From: Candidatus Zixiibacteriota bacterium
Lineage (GTDB): Bacteria > JAAXHH01
Length of the DNA: 32,677 nucleotides
Direction: 5' to 3'
NCBI GenBank assembly: GCA_016867335.1
Contig: VGJU01000017.1
Location: 1 to 32,677 of the forward strand
The translations under genes and the position numbers were made by a program. The notes beneath the pieces were generated by a model. It did not search any database. It had not been told where the DNA came from and saw only the letters and a program-made list of their open reading frames with translations. This document shows positions 7,195 through 16,870 of the stretch, in pieces; position 1 is the stretch's first letter, and each line of letters opens with the position of its first letter.

Positions 7195-7470
7195 TGAGGT
7201 CGAGCCACCTCAAGGCGTTCCATCGCGGTGACTTCCTCGGCGAACTCTTCTGGCGAGTAGTTCAAATAGGCAATCCCTTGCTCTCGGAGCCAGACGATAA
7301 ACTCGACACGCCCCATGGCCATCAAGCGCGCCGCTTGCCCAGAGGACAGGTGACCATTCAAAAAACGAGAGACGACATCCACCCAACAATGTGGGATTGC
7401 ACCTCAGATTGATCGACCCCCAACGCTAAGAGTTCATCGGGAATACGGATTTCCATACGCGCCTCAGCCA
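7191..7470 (-). pseudogene. UPF0175 family putative antitoxin, frameshifted near 7370-7390
   Basis: MAEARMEIRIPDELLALGVDQSEVQSHIVGW in one frame, then DVVSRFLNGHLSSGQAARLMAMGRVEFIVWLREQGIAYLNYSPEEFAEEVTAMERL in the next; one extra G in TTGGGTGG restores a continuous UPF0175 protein. Confidence 0.75.
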
Positions 7471-7626
7471 TGACGATTACCTCCATGATCCCATCTGAAT
7501 CACTTATGCATGCGCTCCGACCATTGATCCATTGATCCAAATTATTCCATAGTATCATCCATGACAGTTCTTACCAAATCAAAAAACACAGCAAACGCCT
7601 GTGTCACTCTCACAACCCCACCATAG

Positions 7627-8005
7627 AGAAAAGATAGGACGGACGTAACCGCAAGTCAACCACCCAAACGCCTCGATCCAGTGCGCAAGGGGCTCCGGCT
7701 CCACCCCTACTCCATTCACACCGAGCGAGCCTACATGCAATGGATCGTGCGTTTCCACGGCATGCGCGCCCGGACAGCCCTTTCCCGCCGAGCCAAAAAT
7801 CAAAGCCTTCCTGACCGACCTGCCTGTGCGCGGACACGTCGCCCCCGCCACTCAAAACCAAGCCATGAACACCCTCCTGTTTCTCTACAAGCGCGTCCTT
7901 AAACAGGACACGGAAGACCGCATCGATACCGTACGCGCCGGCAGAAAAACAAACGTCCCCGTTGTGATGACCCGCGAAGAAGTAGCCGCCGTCATCTCCT
8001 TATAG
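7627..8005 (+). pseudogene. intI: Integron-integrase-like tyrosine recombinase (intI) remnant: N-terminal SAM-like domain only, frameshifted and truncated
   Basis: PPKRLDPVRKGLRLHPYSIHTERAYMQWIVRFHGMR (frame 1), then after a shift near 7764-7771 PFPAEPKIKAFLTDLPVRGHVAPATQNQAMNTLLFLYKRVLKQDTEDRIDTVRAGRKTNVPVVMTREEVAAVISL*; classic IntI N-half (HYSxRTExAYxxWIxRF, TQNQAxNxLLFLYxxVL, PVVxTREEV); catalytic C-half absent. Confidence 0.85.
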
Positions 8006-8195
8006 ACGCCCTGCCGTCAAGCGATGATTCTGCCGAGCGCAACGGAAGGCGTCCCGTTCCACAGCCAATCCTGTACATGTCCGGCAGCGTCTACGACGCC
8101 TGTTCCCGAAATAACGGGTTTACGGAGCAGATCGTCACGATTACATTAAAACCCTTCCCTAACCGCCATGTTCCTCACCCACAAAGGAAATGATC

Positions 8196-9005
8196 ATGAA
8201 CAGCCAGAACCTGTCCGCCAGCCTGACCTTCCACGCCTCGTTCGATCACGGCCCCGACGCCGATTTCGGCGCAGGAGACCGCCGACTTTACTCCGTATCC
8301 ACCGGCGCAGAACCCAAGGAGATCGTCCTCACACCCGGTCTCGGAGACCCGCCGCTGACGCTTGCCCAAGCGCGAGGCCGATATGGCGCGGCACTGGCCT
8401 TTACAGCCGAAAATACCCATACGGTAAGCTATAAAGCGGAAAAAAACGTGGCGTACGCCCAAGACGGCTTCCAGGGAACCATTTCGTTCTGGCTTTTCGG
8501 CGACACCGCCGATATCCCGGGCCAGTACTGCGATCCCCTGCAACTGACCGACAAGGACTACAGCGATGCGTGTATCTGGGTCGATATTACGAAAAACGAC
8601 AGCCCGTCCGATCTGCGTCTCGGCGTGTTTGGCAACCAGAAGGAATGGGATCTGACCGATACCCGTCACGAGAACGCGGCGTTTTACTGGCGTCTGGTAA
8701 AAGTCGCCGAACCGCCTGTCGCCAAAACCCGATGGACCCACATAGCAATCACATGGGACGGGATCAACAGTGCCGGCGGCGGACGTGCGCGGTTCTATCT
8801 CGACGGAGAACACCGAGGCGCGTCCAACCTGATCCGCGAGCGTTTTACGTGGGACATCGCCAAAACACGCATCAGTCTTGGCATCGGAAACTATATCGGC
8901 ATGATCGACGATTTCGCCGTGTTCAACCGTCCGCTGACACCCGATGAAATCCGAGCGTTGATCCGCCTCGAACACGGCGTTGCAGATCTGTATGGAAAGG
9001 GCTGA
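8196..9005 (+). CDS. LamG / concanavalin A-like domain protein
   Basis: LTFHASFDHG...GTISFWLFGD...RWTHIAITWDGINSAGGGRARFYLDGE...GNYIGMIDDFAVFNRPLTPDEI typical of LamG-fold proteins; AAAGGA upstream of ATG 8196. Confidence 0.85.
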   Translation: MNSQNLSASLTFHASFDHGPDADFGAGDRRLYSVSTGAEPKEIVLTPGLGDPPLTLAQARGRYGAALAFTAENTHTVSYKAEKNVAYAQDGFQGTISFWLFGDTADIPGQYCDPLQLTDKDYSDACIWVDITKNDSPSDLRLGVFGNQKEWDLTDTRHENAAFYWRLVKVAEPPVAKTRWTHIAITWDGINSAGGGRARFYLDGEHRGASNLIRERFTWDIAKTRISLGIGNYIGMIDDFAVFNRPLTPDEIRALIRLEHGVADLYGKG

Positions 9006-9041
9006 CGCGCACGGACGTAGGGGGTGTCGACGCCAAGCGCT

Positions 9042-11963
9042 TCATGCGCTCTCTTTCATTCTTTTCCGCATCGCCGGAAGAAGCTGTTCTACCGCTTCGC
9101 GTAACACCTCCAACACCTGTTCTATCCCTTCGGTGTCCTGATTTTTTCCCATGAGTTCGAGCCGGTACGCCACGTCGGTGAGCGTATCGGCAAAAAACAC
9201 GCGTGCCGAACCTTTGAGCGTATGCGCGTTGCGCCGCAATTCGGCCATATTGCCTTCCGCAACCGCTGTTTCAACAGCTTGAATTAGCTTAGGGCATTCT
9301 TGCAGAAACAGTTCCGCGAGGTCTACCAGTATCGCCTCGCTTCCACCCACCTGTTCTCTGGCCCTGTCCCAGTCGAAAACGGACACCTCCTCCGGCTCCG
9401 AAATCGGTGTGGCGAGTGTTTCAGCAGAAGTGTCCGACGACTCCGAAGGGCCAAAAAACGCCTCGACCGCGTCATAGAGCAGATCGGCGCGGATGGGTTT
9501 GGACAGATAGGCGTCCATACCGGCTTCGATACATCTTTCACGGTCGCCTTTCATCGCGTGCGCGGTCATGGCGACGACCGGGATATGACCGCCGTGCTCC
9601 CGTTCATGCCACCGGATAAGCCGTGTGGCCTCCAGACCGTCTATGTCCGGCATCTGGACGTCCATCAGAATCACGTCAAACGGTTCGCGTTGGAATAGGT
9701 CCACCGCCTCGCGCCCGTTTCCCGCGACCGAGACGCGATGTCCGCGCGTCTCCAGCATCATGACGGCCACGCGCTGATTGACCATACCGTCTTCCGCGAG
9801 TAAAACCCGGAGCGGATGCGGGGTGAGCGTCTGTCTGCCCGATGCGCCGACGGCCATGGTACCGAGATCACCCGTAACCGTGTCGATAAGGATGTTGAGC
9901 AGTTCCGACTGTTTTACGGGTTTGGTAAGCACGTGTACGATACCCGCCTCCTGAAGCCGTGCAGGATTTTCCAGCCGTCCGGCGGACGTCATCACGATCA
10001 TGGAAGGCGCATGGGTGTCGAAACGGCGTTTGATCTCTTCGGCCAGTGTATAGCCGTCCATTTCAGGCATCATGACGTCGAGCAACGCAAGCCGGAATGG
10101 ATTACCGGTCCGCTGTGCCTCCTCCAGCCTGTCTATCGCCTCCCGCCCGCCTGCGGCGGATACGGACGCCATCCCCCAGTTGTGCAACATCTCTTCCAGA
10201 ATGGACCGGGTGGTCGCGTTGTCGTCTACCACAAGGGTCCGCAACCCCGTGAGCAGATCGGCGTATCCGGGTGACACAGCCACCTCCCCTGGTTGTCTTT
10301 CAAAACGCGCAAGAAAGTGAAAGATACTGCCTTTGCCCGGTTCGCTTTCCACGTAGATACGCCCGCCCATCATGGCGCTAAGCTGTGTACAGATGGCAAG
10401 CCCCAGCCCGGTTCCGCCATAACGCCGTGACATTGAACTGTCGGCTTGGCTAAAAACATCGAAAATGGCTTTTTGCTTGTCCTCGGGAATCCCGATACCG
10501 GTATCTTTTACGGTGCAATGCAACACCACCTGCCTGTCGGTTTTCGACTCGACTTCAAGATCGACGACCACTTCGCCCTGTTCGGTAAACTTGATCGCGT
10601 TTCCGACGAGGTTGACGAGAATCTGGCGGAGTCTGCCCGGATCTCCGGTCAGCGCATCGGGTATGTCGGGCGGGATATGACAGGCGAGTTCGAGTCCTTT
10701 GTCCGAAGCCCGTACCGACAAGGTTTGCAGGGTATCGGCAAAGGTGTCGCGTAGCCGAAACGGGATCGATTCGAGCTCGAGTTTTCCGGCTTCGATTTTG
10801 GAAAAGTCGAGGATGTCGTTGAGCAGGACGAGCAACGCATCCGCCGATTGGTCGATCAGATGGAGGTATTCACGCTGTTGTGGGGTCAGTCGAGTGTTGA
10901 GCAATAACTGTGTCATACCGATGACCCCGTTCATGGGGGTACGGATTTCATGGCTCATATTGGCCAGAAAATCGCTTTTGGCCCGATTGGCTTTTTCCGC
11001 AGCCTCTTTGGCGATCTGGAGTTCTTCCTGATATTCGACAAGCGAACGGGCGGTTTTCTCTAAAAGCAGGTTTTGGCGGTGAAGTTCGCGGTCTGCCCGG
11101 GTGCGATCCGCGTCGATACGACGGAGCGAGCGTGCATTCCACCAGATCAGCCCGTTAAAGGCAAGGATGTTGGACAGGGCAAAAAGCGACAGACCGAACT
11201 CGACCCCGTACAGCCCCAGCCGCTCACCCTGAAACTGCATCCATCCGAGCGCCAGCGGAATACAGAAGGCGGCGGGCAACAGCCGCCGCGACATGATGCC
11301 ACCCGCCGACAGGCTTATGAGCGTTGCCGCTGGTTCGCGTTGGGGACGCGCACACAGGATGCCAAAGCTCATGACACCGAAACCGAGTGCCGTATTGAGC
11401 GAGATGGGGATAAATCCGGAGACCCGATAGGATACGAGCAGGCTGTAGATCGCGCCGGCAAGCGCCAACAAGGCGATCACGCCCACCACCGTCATGGAAA
11501 ACCGAAGCAACCAACGACGATGACCTTTTACGTCGAGAAGCAGAAGGGCGATACCGAGCAGAAAAAAGGTAAACGCGGTGTGCGGCGTCATCCGACTGCC
11601 GCCGAGCGACTCCATAAACAACCACGTCTCGACGCGCTCACCACCGGTCAAACGAAAGTCGGCGAGTTTCAGACCGCAAAGAGCAAGCAAAAACCCGATC
11701 ATGACCACGCCGACTAACCGACGTCTGCGTGACACCGTTTCGGACAAAAAAGCCCACAATCCCCCGCCGGACAAAAGAAAAGAGACGGCCGTCAGCGGAT
11801 CCATAGGCTCTTGCCGCGGCTGTACCAAGCTTTTGAACAACGAAATATCAAACACCCAGCCAACCAGCACCAGACACGAAAGCCCGATCACTACCACGCC
11901 GGTTGCATAGGACATTTGGCGCAGAAGACGGCTCAGACCGGTATCCTCGTCGGTTTCCGGCAT
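9042..11963 (-). CDS. Hybrid sensor histidine kinase / response regulator (multi-TM input, HisKA, HATPase, two REC domains, Hpt)
   Basis: [16 protein letters not shown] (H-box), [33 protein letters not shown]; two REC (LRTLVVDDN...[20 protein letters not shown]...[12 protein letters not shown]); Hpt [17 protein letters not shown] before ATG 11963. Confidence 0.95.
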   Translation of the reverse strand: MPETDEDTGLSRLLRQMSYATGVVVIGLSCLVLVGWVFDISLFKSLVQPRQEPMDPLTAVSFLLSGGGLWAFLSETVSRRRRLVGVVMIGFLLALCGLKLADFRLTGGERVETWLFMESLGGSRMTPHTAFTFFLLGIALLLLDVKGHRRWLLRFSMTVVGVIALLALAGAIYSLLVSYRVSGFIPISLNTALGFGVMSFGILCARPQREPAATLISLSAGGIMSRRLLPAAFCIPLALGWMQFQGERLGLYGVEFGLSLFALSNILAFNGLIWWNARSLRRIDADRTRADRELHRQNLLLEKTARSLVEYQEELQIAKEAAEKANRAKSDFLANMSHEIRTPMNGVIGMTQLLLNTRLTPQQREYLHLIDQSADALLVLLNDILDFSKIEAGKLELESIPFRLRDTFADTLQTLSVRASDKGLELACHIPPDIPDALTGDPGRLRQILVNLVGNAIKFTEQGEVVVDLEVESKTDRQVVLHCTVKDTGIGIPEDKQKAIFDVFSQADSSMSRRYGGTGLGLAICTQLSAMMGGRIYVESEPGKGSIFHFLARFERQPGEVAVSPGYADLLTGLRTLVVDDNATTRSILEEMLHNWGMASVSAAGGREAIDRLEEAQRTGNPFRLALLDVMMPEMDGYTLAEEIKRRFDTHAPSMIVMTSAGRLENPARLQEAGIVHVLTKPVKQSELLNILIDTVTGDLGTMAVGASGRQTLTPHPLRVLLAEDGMVNQRVAVMMLETRGHRVSVAGNGREAVDLFQREPFDVILMDVQMPDIDGLEATRLIRWHEREHGGHIPVVAMTAHAMKGDRERCIEAGMDAYLSKPIRADLLYDAVEAFFGPSESSDTSAETLATPISEPEEVSVFDWDRAREQVGGSEAILVDLAELFLQECPKLIQAVETAVAEGNMAELRRNAHTLKGSARVFFADTLTDVAYRLELMGKNQDTEGIEQVLEVLREAVEQLLPAMRKRMKESA

Positions 11964-12041
11964 GGTTTTCTCCGGGAAGTGTGCAGCGGGATTTACTTAT
12001 CCCTGTTAAAATGTTTTGCAAAAAGCCAGGCGTTCACCCCA

Positions 12042-13691
12042 TCAGGGAAATATGCCGCGCAACAGCTTGGCCTCGGTCACACGGTTGATCCCCTCGATCA
12101 GCGCTGCAGTGCGCATGTCGGTGTGCATGGTTTCGGCACGCGCGACCGTACGCTGAAAGGCATCCAGCAGAATACCGTGAAGCCGCTCGTTGATCTCCTT
12201 GAGCGTCCACATGAAATTCTGAATGTCCTGCACCCACTCGAAATACGAGACGGTGACACCGCCCGCGTTGCCAAGTATATCGGGAAGGATAAAAATGTTT
12301 TTGCGGTTGAGAATTTCGTCCGCTTCCAGATTGGTAGGGCCGTTGGCGCCTTCGGCAAGTATGCGGCATTTGATCCGGTCCGCATTTTCGGCGGTAATCT
12401 GGTTTTGAAGCGCGGCAGGCGCCAAAATGTCGCAGGGAAGTTCCAACAGTTCCTTATTGGTGACGGCCTCGCCACCGGGAAACCCCTTGAGAAAACGGTT
12501 TTTCTGCGCGTAATCGACCAGCTCGGCGTACGAAAGCCCATTGGGGTTGTAGATGCCGGTCGTCACATCGCTGACCGCGACCAGCCGAACCCCCTCTTCT
12601 TCCAAAAACCGCGCGGTATTGCTCCCTACGTTTCCAAAGCCCTGTACCACCGCCGTCGCTCCCTGAAGCGGCATACCAATATGGCGCGCCGCCGCAGAAA
12701 TCAAGTATACAAGCCCCCGCCCCGTCGCTTCTTTTCTTCCCAACGATCCCCCCAACACCACCGGCTTGCCCGTCACCACGCCCGGAACCGTATGGCCGAT
12801 CTGCTGGCTGTACGTGTCCATAATCCAAGCCATGACCTGTTCATCCGTCCCCATATCCGGAGCCGGTATGTCTTTGTCGGGACCGATCACATCGATGATT
12901 TCGGAAGTATACCGCCGAGTAAGACGTTGAAGTTCGCTTCGGGAAAGCCCGGTAGGGTCGATCCGAACGCCGCCTTTGGCTCCGCCAAACGGCAGATTCA
13001 TCAGCGAACATTTCCATGTCATCCACATCGCCAATGCGGAAACTTCGCCGAGATTGACGTCCTCATGATACCGAATCCCCCCCTTGGTCGGCCCCATCGT
13101 CAGCAAGTGCTGTACTCGGTATCCGAAAACGGTCTCCACGACATTGTACTCGTCACGCCGAAACGGAAGCGTGATGACGTGCGTCCTCTGCGGAAAAAGA
13201 AGCCGCTCTCGGATGTTTTCGTCCAAATCCATGATCTGAGCGGCTTTGAGAAATTGTTGCTGCGCCAGCCGGAACATAGGCGAGTCCCACTCGCCCCGCG
13301 TGGCCCGCACCCGCTCTATGGCATAGTGCATCGCGCGGGTCAGATGCGGTCCCTTGATCTCGTTTTTGATGAGATAATCCTGTGCGCCGGCCTCGACCGC
13401 CTTGGCCGCGATGGATACGTCGTCGAGACCGGTCAAAATGATGATCGGCAGTTGCGTAGCTGCCGTACGCACCCGGATAAACGTATCCAATTCCTGGCTG
13501 TCGGGAAGTACAAGATCCAACAGAATGATGTCTATGCGGTCCTGCTCGATGCGCCGAAGCCCCTCCGCCAGGGTCACCGCCGTGATAAGTTCGTAAACGT
13601 CGTCACCCGTTTCCTTGAGCAGATTATGAATCAACCGGGCATGGATGGGGTTGTCCTCTATCATTAGCACCGTATTGCGATGCTCCGGCAT
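12042..13691 (-). CDS. Fusion protein: N-terminal response-regulator receiver domain + glutamate dehydrogenase
   Basis: REC: VLMIEDNPIHARLI...DIILLDLVLPDS...IIILTGLDD...AQDYLIKNEIKGPHL; GDH: GPTKGGIRYHEDV, CSLMNLPFGGAKGG, APDMGTDEQVMAWIMDTY, VVQGFGNVGSNTARFL, ILPDILGNAGGVTVSYFEWVQ; one uninterrupted 549-aa ORF with AAGGAGG RBS. Confidence 0.95.
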   Translation of the reverse strand: MPEHRNTVLMIEDNPIHARLIHNLLKETGDDVYELITAVTLAEGLRRIEQDRIDIILLDLVLPDSQELDTFIRVRTAATQLPIIILTGLDDVSIAAKAVEAGAQDYLIKNEIKGPHLTRAMHYAIERVRATRGEWDSPMFRLAQQQFLKAAQIMDLDENIRERLLFPQRTHVITLPFRRDEYNVVETVFGYRVQHLLTMGPTKGGIRYHEDVNLGEVSALAMWMTWKCSLMNLPFGGAKGGVRIDPTGLSRSELQRLTRRYTSEIIDVIGPDKDIPAPDMGTDEQVMAWIMDTYSQQIGHTVPGVVTGKPVVLGGSLGRKEATGRGLVYLISAAARHIGMPLQGATAVVQGFGNVGSNTARFLEEEGVRLVAVSDVTTGIYNPNGLSYAELVDYAQKNRFLKGFPGGEAVTNKELLELPCDILAPAALQNQITAENADRIKCRILAEGANGPTNLEADEILNRKNIFILPDILGNAGGVTVSYFEWVQDIQNFMWTLKEINERLHGILLDAFQRTVARAETMHTDMRTAALIEGINRVTEAKLLRGIFP

Positions 13692-13806
13692 GACCGCCTC
13701 CTTATTGGGCGTATTTCGTGGTCAAGGCAGTATGGTTTTCTAACCCTGCCTCTTTTCTATCGGCGTCTTTCCGGAAAGGCTTGCGGAAAATCTGCAACCC
13801 GGGTCG

Positions 13807-14535
13807 TCAGCCCCCAAACCGCCGAACCGCTTCCGCAAGGTCTATAGCGCCTTCGTAGAGCGCCTTTCCGACGATCACACCTTCGATCCCGTCGTTTTCC
13901 GCCTCGGCGACCGCGACAAGATCGTCCATACCGGATACACCCCCAGAGGCGATGACACGCAACCCGGTCTCGCGTGCTATCCGGCGTGTCGCTTCCATGT
14001 TGGGACCTGTCATCATGCCGTCTCGCGCAATGTCGGTGTACACGATACGGACAACCCCCGCCGCCCGAACCTGGTTTCCGACATCCCGCGCGGACAGCGC
14101 CGAACCCTGTTCCCACCCGCGTACAGCCACATAGCCGTCGCGTGCATCGATCCCGACAACGACATGCTCCGGCCCCCAACGGTCGATCGCGCGTTTTATC
14201 AAGTCCGGGTCGGAAACCGCCACCGTCCCTGCGATCACCCGCGTAACCCCCATCGCAAACTGCCGCGCCATGTCGCCGATGGTCCGGATACCGCCGCCAA
14301 GTTGTATGGGAATCGACACCGCTTCGCGTATCCGAATGACGCTGGCTTCGTTGAGCGGATTGCCGGAAAAGGCGCCGTCAAGGTCTACGATGTGCAGATA
14401 CCCAGCGCCCGCCGCCGCCCATTGCCGGGCCACGGCGGCCGGATCGTCGCCGTATACCGTCTCACGGTCGCGCCGTCCCTGCAAAAGACGTACACATTTT
14501 CCATTTCGAATATCTATGGCAGGAAAAATCATCAT
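13807..14535 (-). CDS. hisA: Phosphoribosylformimino-5-aminoimidazole carboxamide ribotide isomerase
   Basis: MMIFPAIDIRNGKCVRLLQGR...LHIVDLDGAFSG...IPIQLGGGIRT...YTDIARDGMMTGPN...VIASGGVS are HisA signatures. Confidence 0.95.
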   Translation of the reverse strand: MMIFPAIDIRNGKCVRLLQGRRDRETVYGDDPAAVARQWAAAGAGYLHIVDLDGAFSGNPLNEASVIRIREAVSIPIQLGGGIRTIGDMARQFAMGVTRVIAGTVAVSDPDLIKRAIDRWGPEHVVVGIDARDGYVAVRGWEQGSALSARDVGNQVRAAGVVRIVYTDIARDGMMTGPNMEATRRIARETGLRVIASGGVSGMDDLVAVAEAENDGIEGVIVGKALYEGAIDLAEAVRRFGG

Positions 14536-14699
14536 AATAGGTGTAGTCCGTCATGCGATGGTCTTTGAACGTCATTCCCTCAAAGGGTCGAACAAACACA
14601 CAACACGTGGAGATTGCTAGCCTATTTATTATGCCGACAACACCCGTGTGTCAACCGGGATTTCGCTTGACAGACGGCTCGAAAGTGCCGTATCCTGCC

Positions 14700-16118
14700 A
14701 TGACGGCAAATCACCTCGGCAGGGTCAAATGGGAAAACGGACAGGAGCACGGAGACGTGTCTACACCGATCGACTTCTGGACGGGTTTTGCAAACGACCC
14801 GGCGCCGATCATGCGGACACTGGACGCGTGGCACGCACAGACCGAAGGCGAAGCCTATTTTGTCGGTGGATGCGTACGTGACGCCCTGTGTGGCCGCATT
14901 GCCACCGATTTCGACATCGCCGTACCAGGAGACGGTCTTGCCCATGCCCGCCGTCTCGCCCACCGATTCCGCGCCGCCTACGTCCCACTCGACGAAGTCG
15001 GTCGTACAGGCCGTGTCGTCCTGCCGGGCGGCGTAACCCTCGATATTACTTCGTTGCGAGGCGTCTCCATCGAAAATGACCTCGGATGCCGGGATTTTAC
15101 CGTCAACGCCATGGCCGTGCGACTGTCCGACGCATTGAAACGGCGTTTTCCGGTGATAGACCCGTTTGGAGGCGCAAACGACCTCAGCGCCCACCGCCTG
15201 CGTGCCGTATCGGAGCAGGCGTTCCGTGACGACCCGCTCCGGCTCCTTCGCGCATGGCGCCTTGCCGCAACACTCGGTCTGACCGTTGATCTCGAAACAA
15301 AACAATGGATGACAAAATGGGCAGGTTTGCTTCCACAGGCAGCCCCGGAGCGTATACACGAAGAACTGGCGACACTGTTTGCCTGCCAAGACATCACACA
15401 CCTGCTGACCGACATGACACGGACCGGCGTGATGACGGCGATTTTGCCGGAGGCAACGCAAAAGTTTGCGTTTTTTCCACTGGTGAACACCCTCGATCGC
15501 TTTTTCGCATCCCCCGCCACTCCGCTCGAAAATGCCATCGTCAGTGTGCTTGCACCCATGCAAAAAAGCCGCGTCGGCGGCAACCGCACATGGATATGGC
15601 TGCTCCGGTTTGCGGCGACCGTCATGGACACACACCCCAGCGACACCTTCTCGCCGACATGGATCGCCGATCTGTGTACGCGCCGTCTACGACTCGGCAA
15701 CCGGGAAAAACAATGCCTGTCCCGTCTTCTCCAAACACCGACGCATCTCTTGGAACAAAACGCCAGCGATGAGGAGACGCTCTATCGCATCGTCTGCGAA
15801 ACGGATACGGATACACCCGGCGTCGCGGCGCTTGTCTGTGGCATCGCGGCACGAAACGGTCCACTGGCCTCGGAAACCACGCGTCTTATTTTTACACTCC
15901 TCAGGATATATAAAACACGAAGACAACTACGGACGGCAGGACCTCTGTTGACCGGAAACGATCTTATGACCGAATACGGCATCGCCCCCGGCCCGGTGAT
16001 CGGACGTCTGCTTGCGTGTCTCGACAAACAGCGGACACTGGGCCGTATCTCCACACGGCAAGAGGCGATGATCGCCGTCCAAAGCTGGTTGGTCCGGGAA
16101 CGTGCGGCACTCGGATGA
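14700..16118 (+). CDS. CCA tRNA nucleotidyltransferase / poly(A) polymerase family
   Basis: YFVGGCVRDALCGRIATDFDIAVPG, DFTVNAMAVRL, DPFGGANDLSAHRLRAVSEQAFRDDPLRLLRAWRLAATLG; start may lie further upstream in the same frame. Confidence 0.9.
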   Translation: MTANHLGRVKWENGQEHGDVSTPIDFWTGFANDPAPIMRTLDAWHAQTEGEAYFVGGCVRDALCGRIATDFDIAVPGDGLAHARRLAHRFRAAYVPLDEVGRTGRVVLPGGVTLDITSLRGVSIENDLGCRDFTVNAMAVRLSDALKRRFPVIDPFGGANDLSAHRLRAVSEQAFRDDPLRLLRAWRLAATLGLTVDLETKQWMTKWAGLLPQAAPERIHEELATLFACQDITHLLTDMTRTGVMTAILPEATQKFAFFPLVNTLDRFFASPATPLENAIVSVLAPMQKSRVGGNRTWIWLLRFAATVMDTHPSDTFSPTWIADLCTRRLRLGNREKQCLSRLLQTPTHLLEQNASDEETLYRIVCETDTDTPGVAALVCGIAARNGPLASETTRLIFTLLRIYKTRRQLRTAGPLLTGNDLMTEYGIAPGPVIGRLLACLDKQRTLGRISTRQEAMIAVQSWLVRERAALG

Positions 16119-16867
16119 CCCCACTTGCCGACACGCCTTGGCGCATCGCCGCAGCTACGATAACGCTCGTCATGGCAACAGCCCTGCTGTTGCCGGCACA
16201 GATAAATGTGCTGGCGTCGAGTCTACTTCTAGTGCTGCCAGCGATGCTTATGTTGCGCGGAAAAGGATACCGCTGGCGCACGGTCTTTCGGCTTCACCCG
16301 GTTTCCTATCCACTGCTTTTTCTCGCCGTGCCCGCCGGGGTCGCCCTAAGCGTGCTGGGTGGAGCCATAGATACCGGCGTACAACTTGTCGCTCCCATGC
16401 CCGACGCATGGCGTGCGCGTCTGGAACAAAGCGTGGTGATGGATTCGCCGTCCGGGCTGGCGTTTCGTTTTTTTGCCCTGGTCGTTGTATCCTCGGTCTG
16501 CGAGGAACTGTTTTTTCGTGGATTTCTTCAGAGCGCACTCGAAAATCGCTATCCGTGGGGAACCGCCATCGTCCTGACCTGTCTGCTTTTCAGCGCGGCG
16601 CATATCAACCTGTGGTGGTTTCCTTCGCTATTTTTTACCGGATTGACGCTCGGCGTGGTCGTTTTTGCCTGTGACAGCGTATTACCCGGTATCGTCGCCC
16701 ACGCCGCGCATAACGCCTTTAGCTTTGCGATGGCCAACGTACAGAAAACACAGAGCCTCCACGAACCCGACGACCCGATCCGACATCCGATGACCGTCGC
16801 CGCCGCCGCCAGCGTGTTGACCATGATCCTGATCCATTTTGTAAAACGCCGATTTCCCCGGAGCTAA
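16115..16867 (+). CDS. CPBP (CAAX protease) family intramembrane metalloprotease
   Basis: VVSSVCEELFFRGFLQSALENRY...FSAAHINLWWFPSLFFTGLTLGVVVF...GIVAHAAHNAFSF; ATGA overlap with the upstream CDS. Confidence 0.9.
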   Translation: MTPLADTPWRIAAATITLVMATALLLPAQINVLASSLLLVLPAMLMLRGKGYRWRTVFRLHPVSYPLLFLAVPAGVALSVLGGAIDTGVQLVAPMPDAWRARLEQSVVMDSPSGLAFRFFALVVVSSVCEELFFRGFLQSALENRYPWGTAIVLTCLLFSAAHINLWWFPSLFFTGLTLGVVVFACDSVLPGIVAHAAHNAFSFAMANVQKTQSLHEPDDPIRHPMTVAAAASVLTMILIHFVKRRFPRS

Positions 16868-16870
16868 ACC

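Noticed and set aside
7579-7902. ORFs 7579-7851 and 7610-7861 on the minus strand
   Set aside because: Antisense to the integrase remnant and the probable attI region; no recognisable domain.
11811-13667. 618-aa plus-strand ORF opposite the REC-GDH gene
   Set aside because: Antisense to a clear REC-GDH coding region; composition (Arg/His/Pro-rich, no recognisable domain) is typical of shadow ORFs in GC-rich DNA.
14622-15635. 337-aa minus-strand ORF opposite the CCA transferase
   Set aside because: Shadow ORF; the plus-strand nucleotidyltransferase motifs are unambiguous.
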